Below, one piece after another: positions 21,702-35,300 of a stretch of DNA of 64,000 nucleotides. The notes under the pieces were generated by a model that did not search any database, was not told the origin of the DNA, and saw only the letters and a program-made list of their open reading frames with translations. Made by a program: the position numbers and the translations under genes. Where the stretch lies: the NCBI GenBank assembly GCA_963971285.1, contig OZ020246.1, positions 26,200,494-26,264,493 of the forward strand, read 5' to 3'. This DNA is from Astropecten irregularis (taxonomy: Eukaryota; Echinodermata; Asteroidea; Paxillosida; Astropectinidae). The first letter of the stretch is position 1; every line of letters begins with the position of its first letter.

Positions 21702-23255
21702 TATACTTAAGCCTATGGAAGATTCCTCCCAAATTTCAATTGAGGGCGTGAATGCTTCATTGACCTGAATTTGGGGCCAGGACATCACAAAATGGAAACG
21801 TCGTGGTGGAGGTGGAGTGGACGTGGATGGAAGCCTCAAACTAGTGACCTAATCCCGTTCGGGGCCGCAAAACCGCACAGAACAAATAGACTTAGGCGGT
21901 GAGGCATTTACTATAACTGCATCACTGCATCCTGCTGAAGTGCAGCAGAGCGATTTTTGCTTAGACAAACATTACATAAGTCGCTCCCATCCCCTCCACT
22001 GTCAGCTTAAGCCCCGCCCCCATTCCTTGCAACATGAATCAGAATCATTCTGTCAATTTTATTGTTAGTCATGAACCCACAGATCAATTAAAATGTTTAC
22101 CGTTGGCGTTTGTTTGAGAGCGGTAACAGAATTAACCATTAGTCAAGCAAGATGTAGACCAGAGAATTTTTGTACAATACACGCATGCAGAAAACTGCAG
22201 ATACTGTACCTATTACTTAATACACTATTAACAGAAAGGTACTTATTCCATGAAATTTATCTGTGCAAGGCTACAAGAGTGTCAACTGACCTCCGATCAG
22301 CAAATTATTAGAAAAGGGAGACCTACTTAGCTATAATGGCTTTTGACAATATGACAAGCAACGTCAGTGCATTTCTTCTCAGCACACAGTTAATTTTGAG
22401 GCTCAACCAAACTTGCAGGCGAAAGCATTTTACACCAATGAAAGGAATTCCACTACTCGTTTACGTAACCACCTTTACACAACACTCGGTTAACCCTTTG
22501 AAGCAGCCATCGTACAATAACGAAAAGTAATTGTTGAAAACTGATATTCTGATCTGATTAAGGCATATACTGAGAAAATAAGTATCTTAAACCCGAGGTC
22601 GATGCATGCATATAGCGCACGGGGCCCTGGAATCAGTTAGGAGGGCCTGACACGTTTCGGTCCTAGCAGGATCTTTATCGAAGGCTTTTTTTTTAAATGT
22701 CTAATTCTGAGTGATGTTGTGAGGACAAGAATGATTTTTAGACACTATTTTTGTGACGGTCTGTTAGTGTTATTGACATAAATTGACGCTTAGTGAATAG
22801 AAGCAACATTCCAATTTAGATCTAGACAATATCCGACACTGTATAGAATATGATTATTTTTACCAGCCTCCCAAGACATTTTAAATGACACCATTTCCCA
22901 TCACTAATCTCAAACGCAAACGTCCCACTCTTCCTTTCTCACTGGGGGTATACGCACAGACAATTTCAATGACAACAGGTACAACTAACAGTGCAAAGAG
23001 CCAGACCTACTCATGCGTGCTTTTGTGCTTGGCGTCTTGTCCAATGAAAGTTGAAAGCACCTGGGCGTGTCCAGATGAGGTGACGCCGAGATCACGTCCC
23101 CAATTTCTTGGTCGGCTTAAGTCGTTCATTCCTGGACAGGGTTGTGGCGAAACGAGAAAGGGCCCAGAGATTTTTCTTCTGGCCGCATCACTTTCGGGAA
23201 GCAGAATCTGTGTTTTAAGGTGTTCGGACATTGTGTTGGACGCTAGGCACCAACC

Positions 23256-23322
23256 ATGGACCGGAGACTGGTTCTTCCCCTAATGCTGTTCGCCATCACT
23301 TTGCGACACATTAGTGCACAAG
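23256..23322 (+). CDS. Hyalin-like exon 1: signal peptide
   Basis: Encodes MDRRLVLPLMLFAITLRHIS followed by AQ: two arginines, a hydrophobic core and a small-residue cleavage region, a typical secretion signal. The donor is CAAG|GTTAGT, phase 1, as at nearly every later boundary of this gene. A longer overlapping ORF (22885-23283) in another frame is not coding. Confidence 0.82.
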
Positions 23323-26300
23323 GTTAGTGTGATCGTTTAAAAAAAGACTGTCTGAAACGACATCGTTAATGGACATTTTACAAGGAGAGTTGAAATGACG
23401 AAAACGCTACCTGTGTTATAATAGGGGTAATTTAAAACAAATGGGTTTCTTGAAGTTGTACTATACTTTAAATTAATTCACTGGCGTTTTTGGAGACATT
23501 GTCATTTTAAAAGCACGCTGTTTAAAGTCCCATTTTAATCCCTAAATCGATATCATCCGTGTGCCTCGTGTTTGTGGGGCATAACCCTAATCTTCTTGCT
23601 CCCTGGGTTAGTGATGCTGACTGATGAGGGATTGGGAGGGCTTCTTGAATCGTGGTAAACTCACAGCCCATTTCAATTCGTGCATGTCTATTTTTTGGGG
23701 TTCCTGAAGTTTAGTACACTCAGGTTAGCTGGTACCCAGCTTCTACGCACCTAAATTCTAGATGAGTAGAAGCTGGGTACCAGCTAACCTGAGTCTACTA
23801 AACCTAACCTGAGTGTACTGAACTTCAGGAAGCAAGTTCTACTGCTCCCAGACATTTTTGGCTTTCAGCAAATGTTCCCTAGTCATTAAAAACCCTTGAA
23901 GGAATGTCTGCAATAGTTCAGTGAAAATGTTCAATGTTTTAGAAACCATGGCTTTCCTTTATAGTTTTAAGAACCACTTGTAATACCAGTATATATGTAC
24001 TTGTAATAATAATGGTCAAAACTACTTGTCTATTTTGTAAGAGATTTTCCTGACACATTGTGTGTCTTTTTATGGTTATTGCTGGTTGGGAACAAAGTCC
24101 ATAAATTTCACTTTCAAGTCTTTTCTGAAGAATTTCGAAATCTACCTCGATCCTGGATTTGTGCAGGCGCGGTTCTAGAGTCAAAATTTTTTGGGGGGGC
24201 TAGAAGAGCCATTATTTTTTTGGGGGGCTAGAAGACCCAATATTTTGGGTTCTTCTAACACTCGCTTCTGCTATGTCTTATTAGGGGTCGAAAAACATGC
24301 ACATTATATCCCACACAACGCGTTTTTTATGTAATTGGCGCTTAATAACTGAAAAAATCCAGTATTTTCAAGATTTTTTTTTTTCACTTGCATTTTTTTG
24401 GGGGGGCTAGACAAAATTTTGGGGGGGCTACAGCCCCCCTAGCCCCCCCGTAGAACCGCGCCTGGATTTGTGTTTTACTTTCCGAACATAGGTGAGGCTC
24501 GTATAGAGTTGATTCAAAAGTTCTTTTCATCAGAATTCTGTGTATGATCACAGGAAAATGGTTACGCCATTTACACAATGGTTATGGATTTCGACTTACA
24601 TAAAATCAATGTTGAAGTTGCCAACCGGCAAAGTAATGACAACCAAACCAATTTTCGCTTGAGGAAACTTCCATTCATGCAAGTTGGTATAGGCATGTCC
24701 GTTATTACAGTTATTATAGTGTGGCCGGTGCCCATTACGGCTTGTCTTCCGCTATACCAGTTTGGCCTTGTAAATCTTGCCGCTGCATGCAGACTTATTT
24801 GACTAACAATCAATTGACAATCCAAACTTAACAAATGCATTCATTATGTAACTTTGCCGCCCGTCGATATCTGCAGTACGCGGGCATCAGGCTGAACTTA
24901 CCGGTAGGTAAGCTTAAGAAGACGTTAGGGACCGTCGATAAAGTACGCATAAAGCTCGAAATGGCGAGGCTTTTCAGACACCGTGTACGCATGGCGTACG
25001 AATGCTGGTCAACTCGTACACACGCCAACTCGTACACACCAACTCGTACACGCACCAACTCGTACACACGCCAACTCGTACACAAGAGGCTGGTCAACTC
25101 GTACATGTGCCGACTCGTCATCGCATGTTACCGGTCAACTCATACACAAAAAGCTGTATCAAATATTTTTTACATTCTATCTATTGGATCATTGTTCGTA
25201 CAATGTATTTCCCTGGTTCATTATCGGATGTGTGTGCTACAATAAATAGTACCATGGAGGTAAAAATCCATATAATTTTTTACTTTTTAACATTCTTGGA
25301 GTTAGGAGGGCGCCTGACGCGTCTTTTCGATCCTAGGCACTAGCAGGATATTTCTCAAAGGCTAATCTTTACTTTTTAAACTTATTTTTGGTGATAATGA
25401 TAGTAAAATAAACTATAATTTTGTTCTTAATATTGACTGAATTGTCTTCTTGTTTTGGTTTGGTGTTTCGTGTATTTNNNNNNNNNNNNNNNNNNNNNNN
25501 NNNNNNNNNNNNNNNNNNNNNNNNNNNNNNNNNNNNNNNNNNNNNNNNNNNNNNNNNNNNNNNNNNNNNNNNNNNNNNNNNNNNNNNNNNNNNNNNNNNN
25601 NNNNNNNNNNNNNNNNNNNNNNNNNNNNNNNNNNNNNNNNNNNNNNNNNNNNNNNNNNNNNNNNNNNNNNNNNNNNNGTTTTACAATGATTATTTAAAAA
25701 ACCAACAGGTAAAAGTACTTTACTTTAAATAAAAATAATAAAATACAGATATAAGAATATAAAACAAGTATAAAGTAACAAGTGCGAGACACACATTACA
25801 TTGAAAATGAGAGTGCAGAACCAGATAAGAGTTAATCATTCTCGTAGGGGACCGGACTATTATAAAAACGCTTGGATTTGCTTGGGAATTCTTGAAGTGT
25901 CCTTCTATCGCAATATTGAATTAATTTATGGTTTGCGCACGGTATACGCACTGGACTGAAAAACTGCATTCCCTCTGTACGCATGACGTACGCATCGCTA
26001 ACCCCCTCCCTTTCGTGCGTATGTACTAGATCTGCTTTATAAAAGATTGCACTTTTTATGCAAAATTGCAATGTAGCAATCAGTTCAGTGCTTTATAAAA
26101 GGGATCATGAAGATAAGATACTGGGACGCCAAGGGATACGTATTACCGAAACCTACGTCAGAGACGCTGGAATTATCGATTTGGTGTTTTAGGGCAATGT
26201 CCTCGGCCAAGGATTACAGACATTGGCTTATGGTGAACAAGAAAAGAAATGAGTGATACTTCTTGTTGGATTACAAATTCTGACGGAAAATCGACAGCAG

Positions 26301-29300
26301 TATAGTAGGCTTGCTTAGAGGGAGGCGCTCGACATACAAAAAAAAATACATGTAAACCGATACATAGTAGTTTTTTTATAGTACCGATAAAAATGACCAA
26401 ATGCGAATACATGTACTCGCAGGTGACAGTAGATGCTTAGGTCCAATCGGATTTGACTCAGCTTAGCTAAGCCACGCTGTGCGATTTGCATTTGTCTGTG
26501 CCGTCGTTCATTTTTAGATTCCGATTTTACAAAGGACTAAGACTGATCTTAAGTGCAAAATTAGTCCTCATTAGAGATGCTGACGATCCAGAGACGAGGA
26601 TTTAGCATTAGGTCCCAAGCCCCAATCTCAGTGAAATCCAACCAAGGTCTTTTTTTCTAATTCTTTGTTCACTTTTCAATAAAATAGAAAAGACTTAAGA
26701 AATACCGTGGCTGTTTTTCACTATTTTCTCAAAAAGTGGGCACCGTATGGGACTGGAATTTTCACAGATGAATGTAATTGTATCTGTCTTGATAGTTTTG
26801 CCCATGAATCCGTATTTCTTTGATAAAAACCAAAGTAGGATATTACCTTTTATATATTACAGTAGTTTCGGGATTATGAAAACCAGGGACTATTTTATAT
26901 AGGCTTGACTCAAGTCGGGCTTTTCGTGTTTAACATCTGCACAGAGCGTTATAAGGCGCCCTCACTTGCCAGCAGCACGTGCCAACTGCCACTCATTGAT
27001 CTCCATTAATGATGCCAATCAAAAAGTCTAATTCTGAGTTTGGCGATCATCCAACAAGCTGACGCACACCCTAAGTTGCGAAGAATACGCGTACAGCAAC
27101 TAACAGCTCGTTGAAATGTACGAAAAACAAGGAGATCCGACTTGAGAAAAGTATATGAACCACTGCGCAGGACGATGATTGCTGACCAATGAATTGCATC
27201 GGGCCAGTCAGATGTACATACATTTTAGGCGACGCCGGGCGTTAGTTTTGGCAAAGTTTAATGTGCGTTAATAACAGAAAATTATGACGAATTTGGTTTC
27301 GTCAAATCCTGCCAGTGCTTTTGCGATTTCTCCTGTCTGACATTTCGGTTCCAAACAGGAGGAAAAAGAATGGAACAATAAACCCCAGCGGCCGACTTGT
27401 GCGAGAAAAATAACAATGAAGAAACACCACACCCAACATGGCCCCATGTCTAGCTCTAGAGACTACGATACACGTGCTTCACAGTTACGACCTTCCATCC
27501 AAAACACAATCACCGCTTGACATGTAAAACACCATACAGCACGTTTTTATTGCAGGCGCGGTTCTACGGGGGGGCAAGGGGGGCTGTAGCCCCCCCCCCC
27601 CCCCAAATTTGTCTAGCCCCCCCCAAAAAACTGATTTTTTCAGTTATTAAGCGCCAATTACATAAAAACGCGTTGTGTGGGCTATAGTGTGCATGTTTTT
27701 CGACCCCTAATAAGACATAGCAGAAGCGAGTGTTAGAAGAACCCAAAATATTGGGTCTTCTAGCCCCCCCAAAAAAAATAATGGCTCTTCTAGCCCCCCA
27801 AAAATTTTGGCTCTAGAACCGCGCCTGTTTTATTGAAGGGAAACCGATACAATATTGACGATTATTCGTGTCTCTACAAAGCCACCGTAAAAACTTCAAA
27901 GTAATAATTACGGTGGCTCTAGAGGGACACAAATAATCGTCATTATTGTCGGTTTCCAATCATGTACCGGTAAATTGTATCGTCCGACTCATAAATCTCT
28001 ATTAAATTATAAATAAAATGACGATTACTGGTCTCACTAGTTTCTTTCTCTGTCGATTCATGCTTCATCTATGGTCTTACCAATCACCATGAAGGTATAT
28101 GTACAAGGTACTTTCAAAGGCTCCGTCCTTCCTTGGTTTCAAGTTGCATGAACAGCACGGCGAGTTTTTTAAGATGTGTTCGGGTGTTTTGGTCGGATTT
28201 TACACTTTCAAGTGGGAACCGAATTACTAGAAACTGCCGCTGATAGCTGAGTTGAGCGTGGAGGTTATAGGGCTAAAGTTCGAGCAATTTTAAGAGTTCT
28301 TACACTATGGGTCTTGTACGGTGGACCAGTGGGGAACAAACTTTAGGCTCTACCCACGAAGGATTTTGACGGTTCTAGCTTCAGGATGACTTGTACTAGT
28401 AGTACTTTTGTTTGTGTTAGCGCGCGTTTGAAACTTGCTGGCGCGCCACACCACATTATGTTCACATGTTCACACGATCAGGGTCATTTAACAGTTATCA
28501 CAATGCATTTAACCCGTCTTTTTGGTGCAAATCAAGGGTAAGCCTAAACTCTTAAAGTCATAAAGGGGTTAGTGTGTTTTAGTCCACAAGGATTATTTTC
28601 AGACATGGCTTCTACAAGTTATCTTATCTTACTCGCCTAAATTATGTTGACCAGTTGTGATGTCCTCTTCAATATTAATATTAGCAAGGTTTAATTTGTG
28701 GAAAGAGGGCAGGGCTTTGAGTTTTGAGGGAAATTATGGGGTTTAAAAATAATCCTTGTGGACTAAAGCACACTAACCCCGTTATGAATTTGAATGCTTT
28801 TAATTTCACCTATGGGCATTTCCACGGTAAACTAAGTTGCCTTTTAAATGACTTTAATTGGACCTATTCCGTGATCAATCATTCTTGAAAGACTCCAATT
28901 TAAAAAGGTTTTATTATCAGCAAGTATATGATTCCTTGAAAATGTTGAAATGCATGCAAATTTGCAAAAAAGAGGTAACTTTATGTTACAAAATGTCCCA
29001 AAACCGTGGAAATGCCCTTATTTGTAGTGACCTCTTATTTTTCAAAATGTAAAAATGTTTGATTCCCTTTTTCCCATTTATACAGAATGTGCCGTGAATT
29101 TGTGCGACAATGGCGAGAACTGTTATACACGAAACAGTGACGAGGGATATGTCTGCGAATGCAACATGCCTTTTCGAGACAAATACAACTGTGCCCTGGG
29201 CATTGGTGAGTATGGGTGTGTGCGGTAATCTAGTTGGAGTTATCGTTGACCCGCGTAAACAGGGTCAAGATACGTTGATGTATCCGGCCTTGTTTACGGG

Positions 29301-32300
29301 TCTAGTGTTATCGTAACCCTTGTTCAGACCATCTCACCGTAAGGTTTATCGCTAAAAGTAACATTTGCACCAAGAGCGAGTGCTTCCGCAAAGCATTGTG
29401 GGATACATCTGGGTCGAACTGCAAGTAATTCAGGAACACAGAAACAAAAGAATTTTACTCACTGTCCAAAAGTAAGCGGGTGGTGGCGTCCTCCTTTTGA
29501 CCCTTTTGCATCCCATAATTCCTAGCAATCCTAGCAGATGTACTGAAGTTATTGCAGGGTAAGGAAAACGATCAGCGCAGATAGATCTACGGCTAAATTA
29601 AGAAATGTGCTGTGTCAGGTTTTGATTGGTAGTACAGTGGTATTAGGGCCTAGGCTGATTAAATTCATCACAAATCTCTCCATCTCTCGAACTATTCAGT
29701 ATTCTACGGAGCTCCACGGGTGTCATTTCATTTAATATCCAAATAACCACATAATGTATCTCGCCAAGTTGACTTAATAATAAGCCCATGCCAAAACTTG
29801 ACTTATCCTGATAATTTCTCTGTGAAAAGTTGCTGAAAACTAAGACTAAACTGATTTTTCTTGCCAAGACGACAATTTGTCCTGATAGTTTACTCTGCAA
29901 AGACGACTTACGTAAAGCTGAGGTTAATTACCAGGATAACACAACTTTTTAGATTCATTTAGTTGATACGGCCAGATAAATTATCATGACTTTAAGTCGA
30001 CGTTTTCACTAAAACTGAGTCACCTTGTTCTGATAATACACCGATCCAGTAGGCCACGCCCACCATAGCAACATCCTAGCAACAATGCACACGCGCACGC
30101 ACATCAAGTGTCACGATCGCCCACACGTGACGAATCACATACACTCAACCATTATAAACACTTCTCTCCGAGTTGGACTTTGGTTTTGCAAAAGGCCAAA
30201 ATGTACCTTTACTTTCAGCCAGGGCATCGAGAGCCAGGAATATAATGGAAATATTTAACACCGCTGACCATGGTGAAGAATAAAACTCTGGTTTGTAAAA
30301 GAATCGCCTTGTACATGCAAAACAAAAGAAAACTCAACAAAAAGTGTGCACTAAAGAATACGAATTCATGCCGTTATGTCGGACAAAATGGCGGCAATTT
30401 GTCGGACCTTAAATAACGCGTTGTGATTGGCCAAATTGTTAAGGGGCGTGGCCTACTGGATCGGTGTATTATTGAGACAAGACGACTTTTACCACTTAAA
30501 AAGGTTGACTTGACGAGATAAATTATGTGGTTTAAATCTGGATTTGTGGAATAGCACTTGTGGATCTTCGTAGTATTCATTGTATTCCACTAGCTCTATT
30601 TCACTGTTTATTTGATGCAAGGCCACAAAAAGTATAGCCTAAACTAAGTTGTTTAAACTTATTCCACCATTTATTTATACCAAAGATTTGATTAGAATGG
30701 CAGAAATTATATGTAAAAATAATTTATTATTGTATTACAGATAACCAGGAGATCTTTACCTGCTACGGCCCATCCTGCACAACGGGGATGTTTCAAAGCA
30801 CAAACTACCCCTCAGCGTACCCCAACCGCTACCGTGCGCTCTATCTGATCTACATCCCCGGCGCTGACGGCATCCAGTTCACCTTCGATAACCTCTTTGG
30901 CATTGAGACGGACAAGGACGAGCTGTACGTCGGCAAAGGTCTGTCCGTGGACACGGCAGCCCTTCTCGGAGTCAACACGGTAGGGCCCGATATTCGCTTC
31001 TTTGAAGGGTTCACCCAGCCGGCTGATTTCACCATCGAAAACACTGATTCCGTGTGGATGTACTTCCTCACAGATAAGAACCTCGAGTACAGCGGATTCA
31101 CCATCAGATGGCAACAAGGTAAACACTTCAAGAAATTTACGCCAACAATTTCTGCTTAATCAATAGAAAAGAAAGGGTTATTCATCGCGGTAGGTACAGA
31201 GGAAAAAGGTTGCTGGCAGTGTCATATCAGAGTCCACAACCTCCGAGGCCAAGGCTGAGGCCAAGTCATTTCACTCCGCTAGAGACTGTTTGCTAGTCTA
31301 GACACGGTACCTGAGCGCAGGACACCACGCTCTCAATTCATTACATTTGATGCATTACACGGTACACAATAGTGTCACGATATAGGTGAGCGCTATTCAT
31401 GTGGTATTTGAACTTTCTTTCTGTAAGTGTATTTAATGAAAAATTGAAAAATGTTCCCCCCAAATTGTTGGGAAACACGTTTAAGTTTTCAACACATTTT
31501 TCCAGGCCTCAAGCCGAGTCGTCAGTCAAAATTCTTGACTGACGGCCTCGAGTTGTCAAGTATAGTTGGTAAGAGCGCCAGTATGGTGTTCAGGAGGTCA
31601 CTGGTTCGAATCCCACTCCAGTCAATTTTTCTTAGTTCACTTTTCAATGACATATTTTCTTGCTGACAATTATAAAGGTCATCTCTGTATTTCGTTCTTT
31701 TCAGTTGACAATACGCCTCCTGTTATCACCGGCTGCCCGTCAAACATTAACGTTGTGTCTCCTGACAATGGACCCGTACAAGCTTTCTGGACCGCTCCAA
31801 TAGCGACCGATGACTCGCAATTCACCGTCAGCACCTCCCACACGCCCAATTCCTTCTTCCAGGTTGGATCCACCACCGTCACCTACACCTTCACTGATGT
31901 GTTTGGCAACAGCGACCAATGCTCTTTCACAGTGAATGTGCTCTTTGGTAAGGCTTGACATGATGGTCTTTATAATTGTGTTGGGGGAACTTTCCCCAGT
32001 AGGGTGCTGTGGCCTAGTTGACTGGCATATCATACTCAAGATCTTGTGGTCTTGATTATTAATTGATTTTTGGTCGGGAAATAGATAATATGCAAATTAG
32101 GCTTGCACTTCACCGATGTGGATGAGCACTGTATATTCAGTGCTTGTGAGTGCACATGAAAACACGTGAAAAAGAATCACATGATGGCTCAGGTGGGATT
32201 CGAACCCACGACCTCCTGCTTACTAGGCATCTGTACTAGTAAGCAGGAGGTCGTGGGTTCGAATCCCACCTGAGCCAGCGTGTGATTTTTTCACGTGCTC

Positions 32301-35300
32301 TCACAAGCACAGAGTATACAGTGCTCATCCACATCGGTGAAGGGCAAGCCTAATTTGCCTAATTCGCATCTTGTGGTCTATTCACATATTGGGAGACTTT
32401 CCCATAGGGTCATGCGCAAACTTTACTTACCTATTTCTAAACATCCTCCAAACCAATGAACTTGAAATTGACATATGTTCATATTGAGAGCATTCTCTGT
32501 CTTCTGTTAAAATATGAATCAGTAAATATATGTCTGTAAAAGGTAGCTGGTACCTTAGAAAGACATCAAAAAGTCTCCCTAAGTCCCGATGTCTCCCTAA
32601 TGTCCACTTTTAGATGCTAACGTGTCTCCCTAATACCCCATTTGTAATTATGATGTTAAGACAAAAGACCAAAAAATCAATGGAGATTCTCACTGCATTC
32701 CTTTCTTGGCCGTTTCCTTTTTTTCCAAATTTTCTCTGGTCCTATATGCCAAAAACGGAGCTAATAATGTGAATGGAAAATGCACAATGCATGTTTACTA
32801 TTCAGATACTGCTGTGTATACATTAGGTATATCTTGAGCTTAATCCTCCTGAATTGTGTGTTCAGGAAAAGGCTGTCTATAGGGCTCCGGGATTTGCATA
32901 TATCAAGTCCAGTCCTAACTTTCCCTCTCTGTCTTTTAAAGGGATAGGCTAGCCAAAGAGCATACCACAATGTGACTTGTTGAAAGTGGAATAATCAGGG
33001 GGAAAGTGGGGGCTGAGGGCCTGTTTGTTCAAAAGCACAGGATCCCAGATTTTGGGATCCACGTCCTATGCAGGGTACGCTAGAATGGGATTCGGATCAG
33101 CAGGCTTCGTGATCTTGTGCGTTGAACAAACAGGGCCTGAGAGGAATAACCATGGCTGAGTGGCCGGTGGGGCCGATTTTATAGAGCTTCTTAAGCACCA
33201 AAGTTTGCTTAAGCACCAAAAACCTTGGTAAATAGAATCAGTATGCCAGCCAATACTCCTTGTGAATGTTATGCTCTGCAAACAATGGCCGAATACAAGT
33301 CAAAAGCAGTAAACATCACATGAAAATTGGGTTGGTAATTCTGTTTGATCAAAGAAGACTTTTCATGCTTAAGCAGCTCTATGAAATATCCCTTGGCCTT
33401 GTTAGTATGACTCTCGATGCCCTGGCAAGAGAGGAAATGTACATCTATGGCCTTTTCCAAAACCAACAGTCGACAGAGTCAAAGTGCTTTCGGTGGTTGA
33501 GAGCATGCAGTGCGTGTGGGCGATCGTAACACGCTGTGAGCATGTACACCATTGCTTGGCCTTTTATGATGGGTGTGGCCTACTGGATCGGTGTATTTCC
33601 ATAAAAAGCAAATGGAGGATTCCCTGTACTGACTACCACCCCGCCCCCAAAAAGAATCATTCTTTTAGCATGGATTTTATAACTGAGAACATTTCCTTAT
33701 TAGTATTTGCAAAGATCTCATTTATTTTTGAATCACTTTTGTCTCCAGTCGATACAACCCCACCAGAAATAACTGGTTGTCCGAGTGACTTCTCTCTGAC
33801 GTCGACCACCACCGCGGGTACCCAGGCATTCTGGACCCCACCCACGGCAACGGACGTGTCGCAGGTCACCACGTCAGCCACCCACGTCTCGGGAGCTACC
33901 TTCCCCATCGGAACCACCATGGTTACGTACACCTTCACTGACGCCTCCTTAAATCCGTCCGTTTGCAGTTTTGACGTGACTGTCACGTTTGGTAAGTGTC
34001 TTTAATTATCCTACTTTATTATTTTTAATATAATCATTATTATCGATTTCTGGTAATGACACCAAGGATTCCTCAAAAGTGCCCTAGGCACTGTAGCTCG
34101 AAAGCCTGATGAAACCTTTTAAGGAAAGATGATGAAAAGAAAATACAGTTTTAGAGGTGGGAGGAAAACCCCAGAGTAATATTCTGGGTAAAAACCCACA
34201 GGTTGTCATTTTTTATATATATGTAAATGAATGTAATATTTGTGCACAAACGTATATGGAATTACGGCCCAGCTATAGGATCATACCCCCAGGTCTGAGG
34301 ACGTGTCTAGTCTACGCTACTGACTGCAACATCCAGTTCTCTAGTTGCCCGATGAAGGCTAGAAGTTCCAGCAGTCAAAACGTCGCTTCCTGAGCAACAT
34401 GACATCGCCTGACTTTGATCACCTTTTTTCCATATCTGTATCTACCGCGATGAATTTGCCCTAACCCTTTCCTTCTTATTTCCTCCTTTGCTAGTTGATG
34501 TAATCCCACCAACAATTGCAAACTGTCCCGAGTCCTTCACCAGAACAGCACCGTTTGGCGTCACTTCCATTCCCGTCACGTGGACCGAGCCCACTGCCAC
34601 CGACAACATCGGCACGCCAAGCCTGACCATACGCAGCCCAGTTTCGGGGAGTAACTTCAACGTCGGGCAAACGACCACTGTCCTATACAGGTGGACCGAC
34701 GGCGCCGGCAACCCAGCTGATTGCACATTTGATGTCACAGTCATTGCTCTGAGTACGTCTTCCTTTGTTAATATTGTATACTGTCTAAGCGCAATAATAC
34801 CACGCTTCCCGTATGCCCTAAATACCCAAGAAATTAGCACATGGATGTTGTTGTGCCCATCTACTTTGAATAGATCTGGGGCCAATTTCATAAGCATGAA
34901 AAGTCTTCCTTGATCGACTGATTTTATTTACCAAGGTTTTTGGTGCTTGGCGGTATAATACATGATTGGTAAAGGCCACAGAACAGCAACCAATAGAACA
35001 TCTGAGTCATGAGAAAATAGCAAAAAACCTGACTAATTTCTGGATAAATACTGAAATGTTTTAAAGGTATGTTTCTACTAGCACCATCTTCATACCCTGA
35101 AAGTTATATGTAAACATTTCTCTTTGGGTATGTTACCAATCCTGTACTGTACCTTTAAGCAGCTCTATGATATTGGTCTCTGTGCTCAATACATCAATTT
35201 TATTCTTTGTTTAATTCTCTGGCGGAAAGTTTTAATCTTCTGATTTGTTCCCTTCAATAGCCGATACGACTGACCCTGTGGTGACCTCATGTCCTGATAA

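Larger units (their letters stand above)
19952..23255. other. Divergent intergenic region (GPATCH1 / hyalin-like)
   Basis: The 3.3 kb between the two start codons must hold both promoters. I see a CCAAT box at 23041 but no clear TATA box. It also holds a foldback (20696-20845), a TTAA MITE (21336-21701) and a repeat end at 22641-22690. The ORF at 22885-23283 is not supported as coding. Confidence 0.55.
23323..29085. other. Hyalin-like intron 1 (5.8 kb)
   Basis: Holds the listed palindrome (23704), two hAT-like MITEs, a minisatellite, the assembly gap, a TTAA-MITE half (about 26690-26855) and a small foldback (27839). About 25690-26680, 26860-27540 and 27960-29085 show no exon or named element. 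A spacer exon in the gap cannot be excluded. Confidence 0.55.

Noticed and set aside
22885..23283. 132-codon ORF upstream of and across exon 1
   Set aside because: No domain, a different frame from the signal peptide exon, and poor coding character; read as promoter and 5' UTR.
24835..25249. Overlapping ORFs with Thr/Arg-Ser-Tyr repeats
   Set aside because: Produced by the CAACTCGTACACAC minisatellite being open in all frames.
25421..25732. ORFs crossing the N run
   Set aside because: Artefacts of the 200-base assembly gap.
30812..31131. Minus-strand ORFs over the CUB exon
   Set aside because: Shadows of the plus-strand CUB frame, which has clear domain motifs and splice sites.
33484..34005. 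173-codon ORF including HYR 2
   Set aside because: The first 88 codons or so are intron and MITE sequence; only 33749-33991 after the CCAG acceptor is coding.
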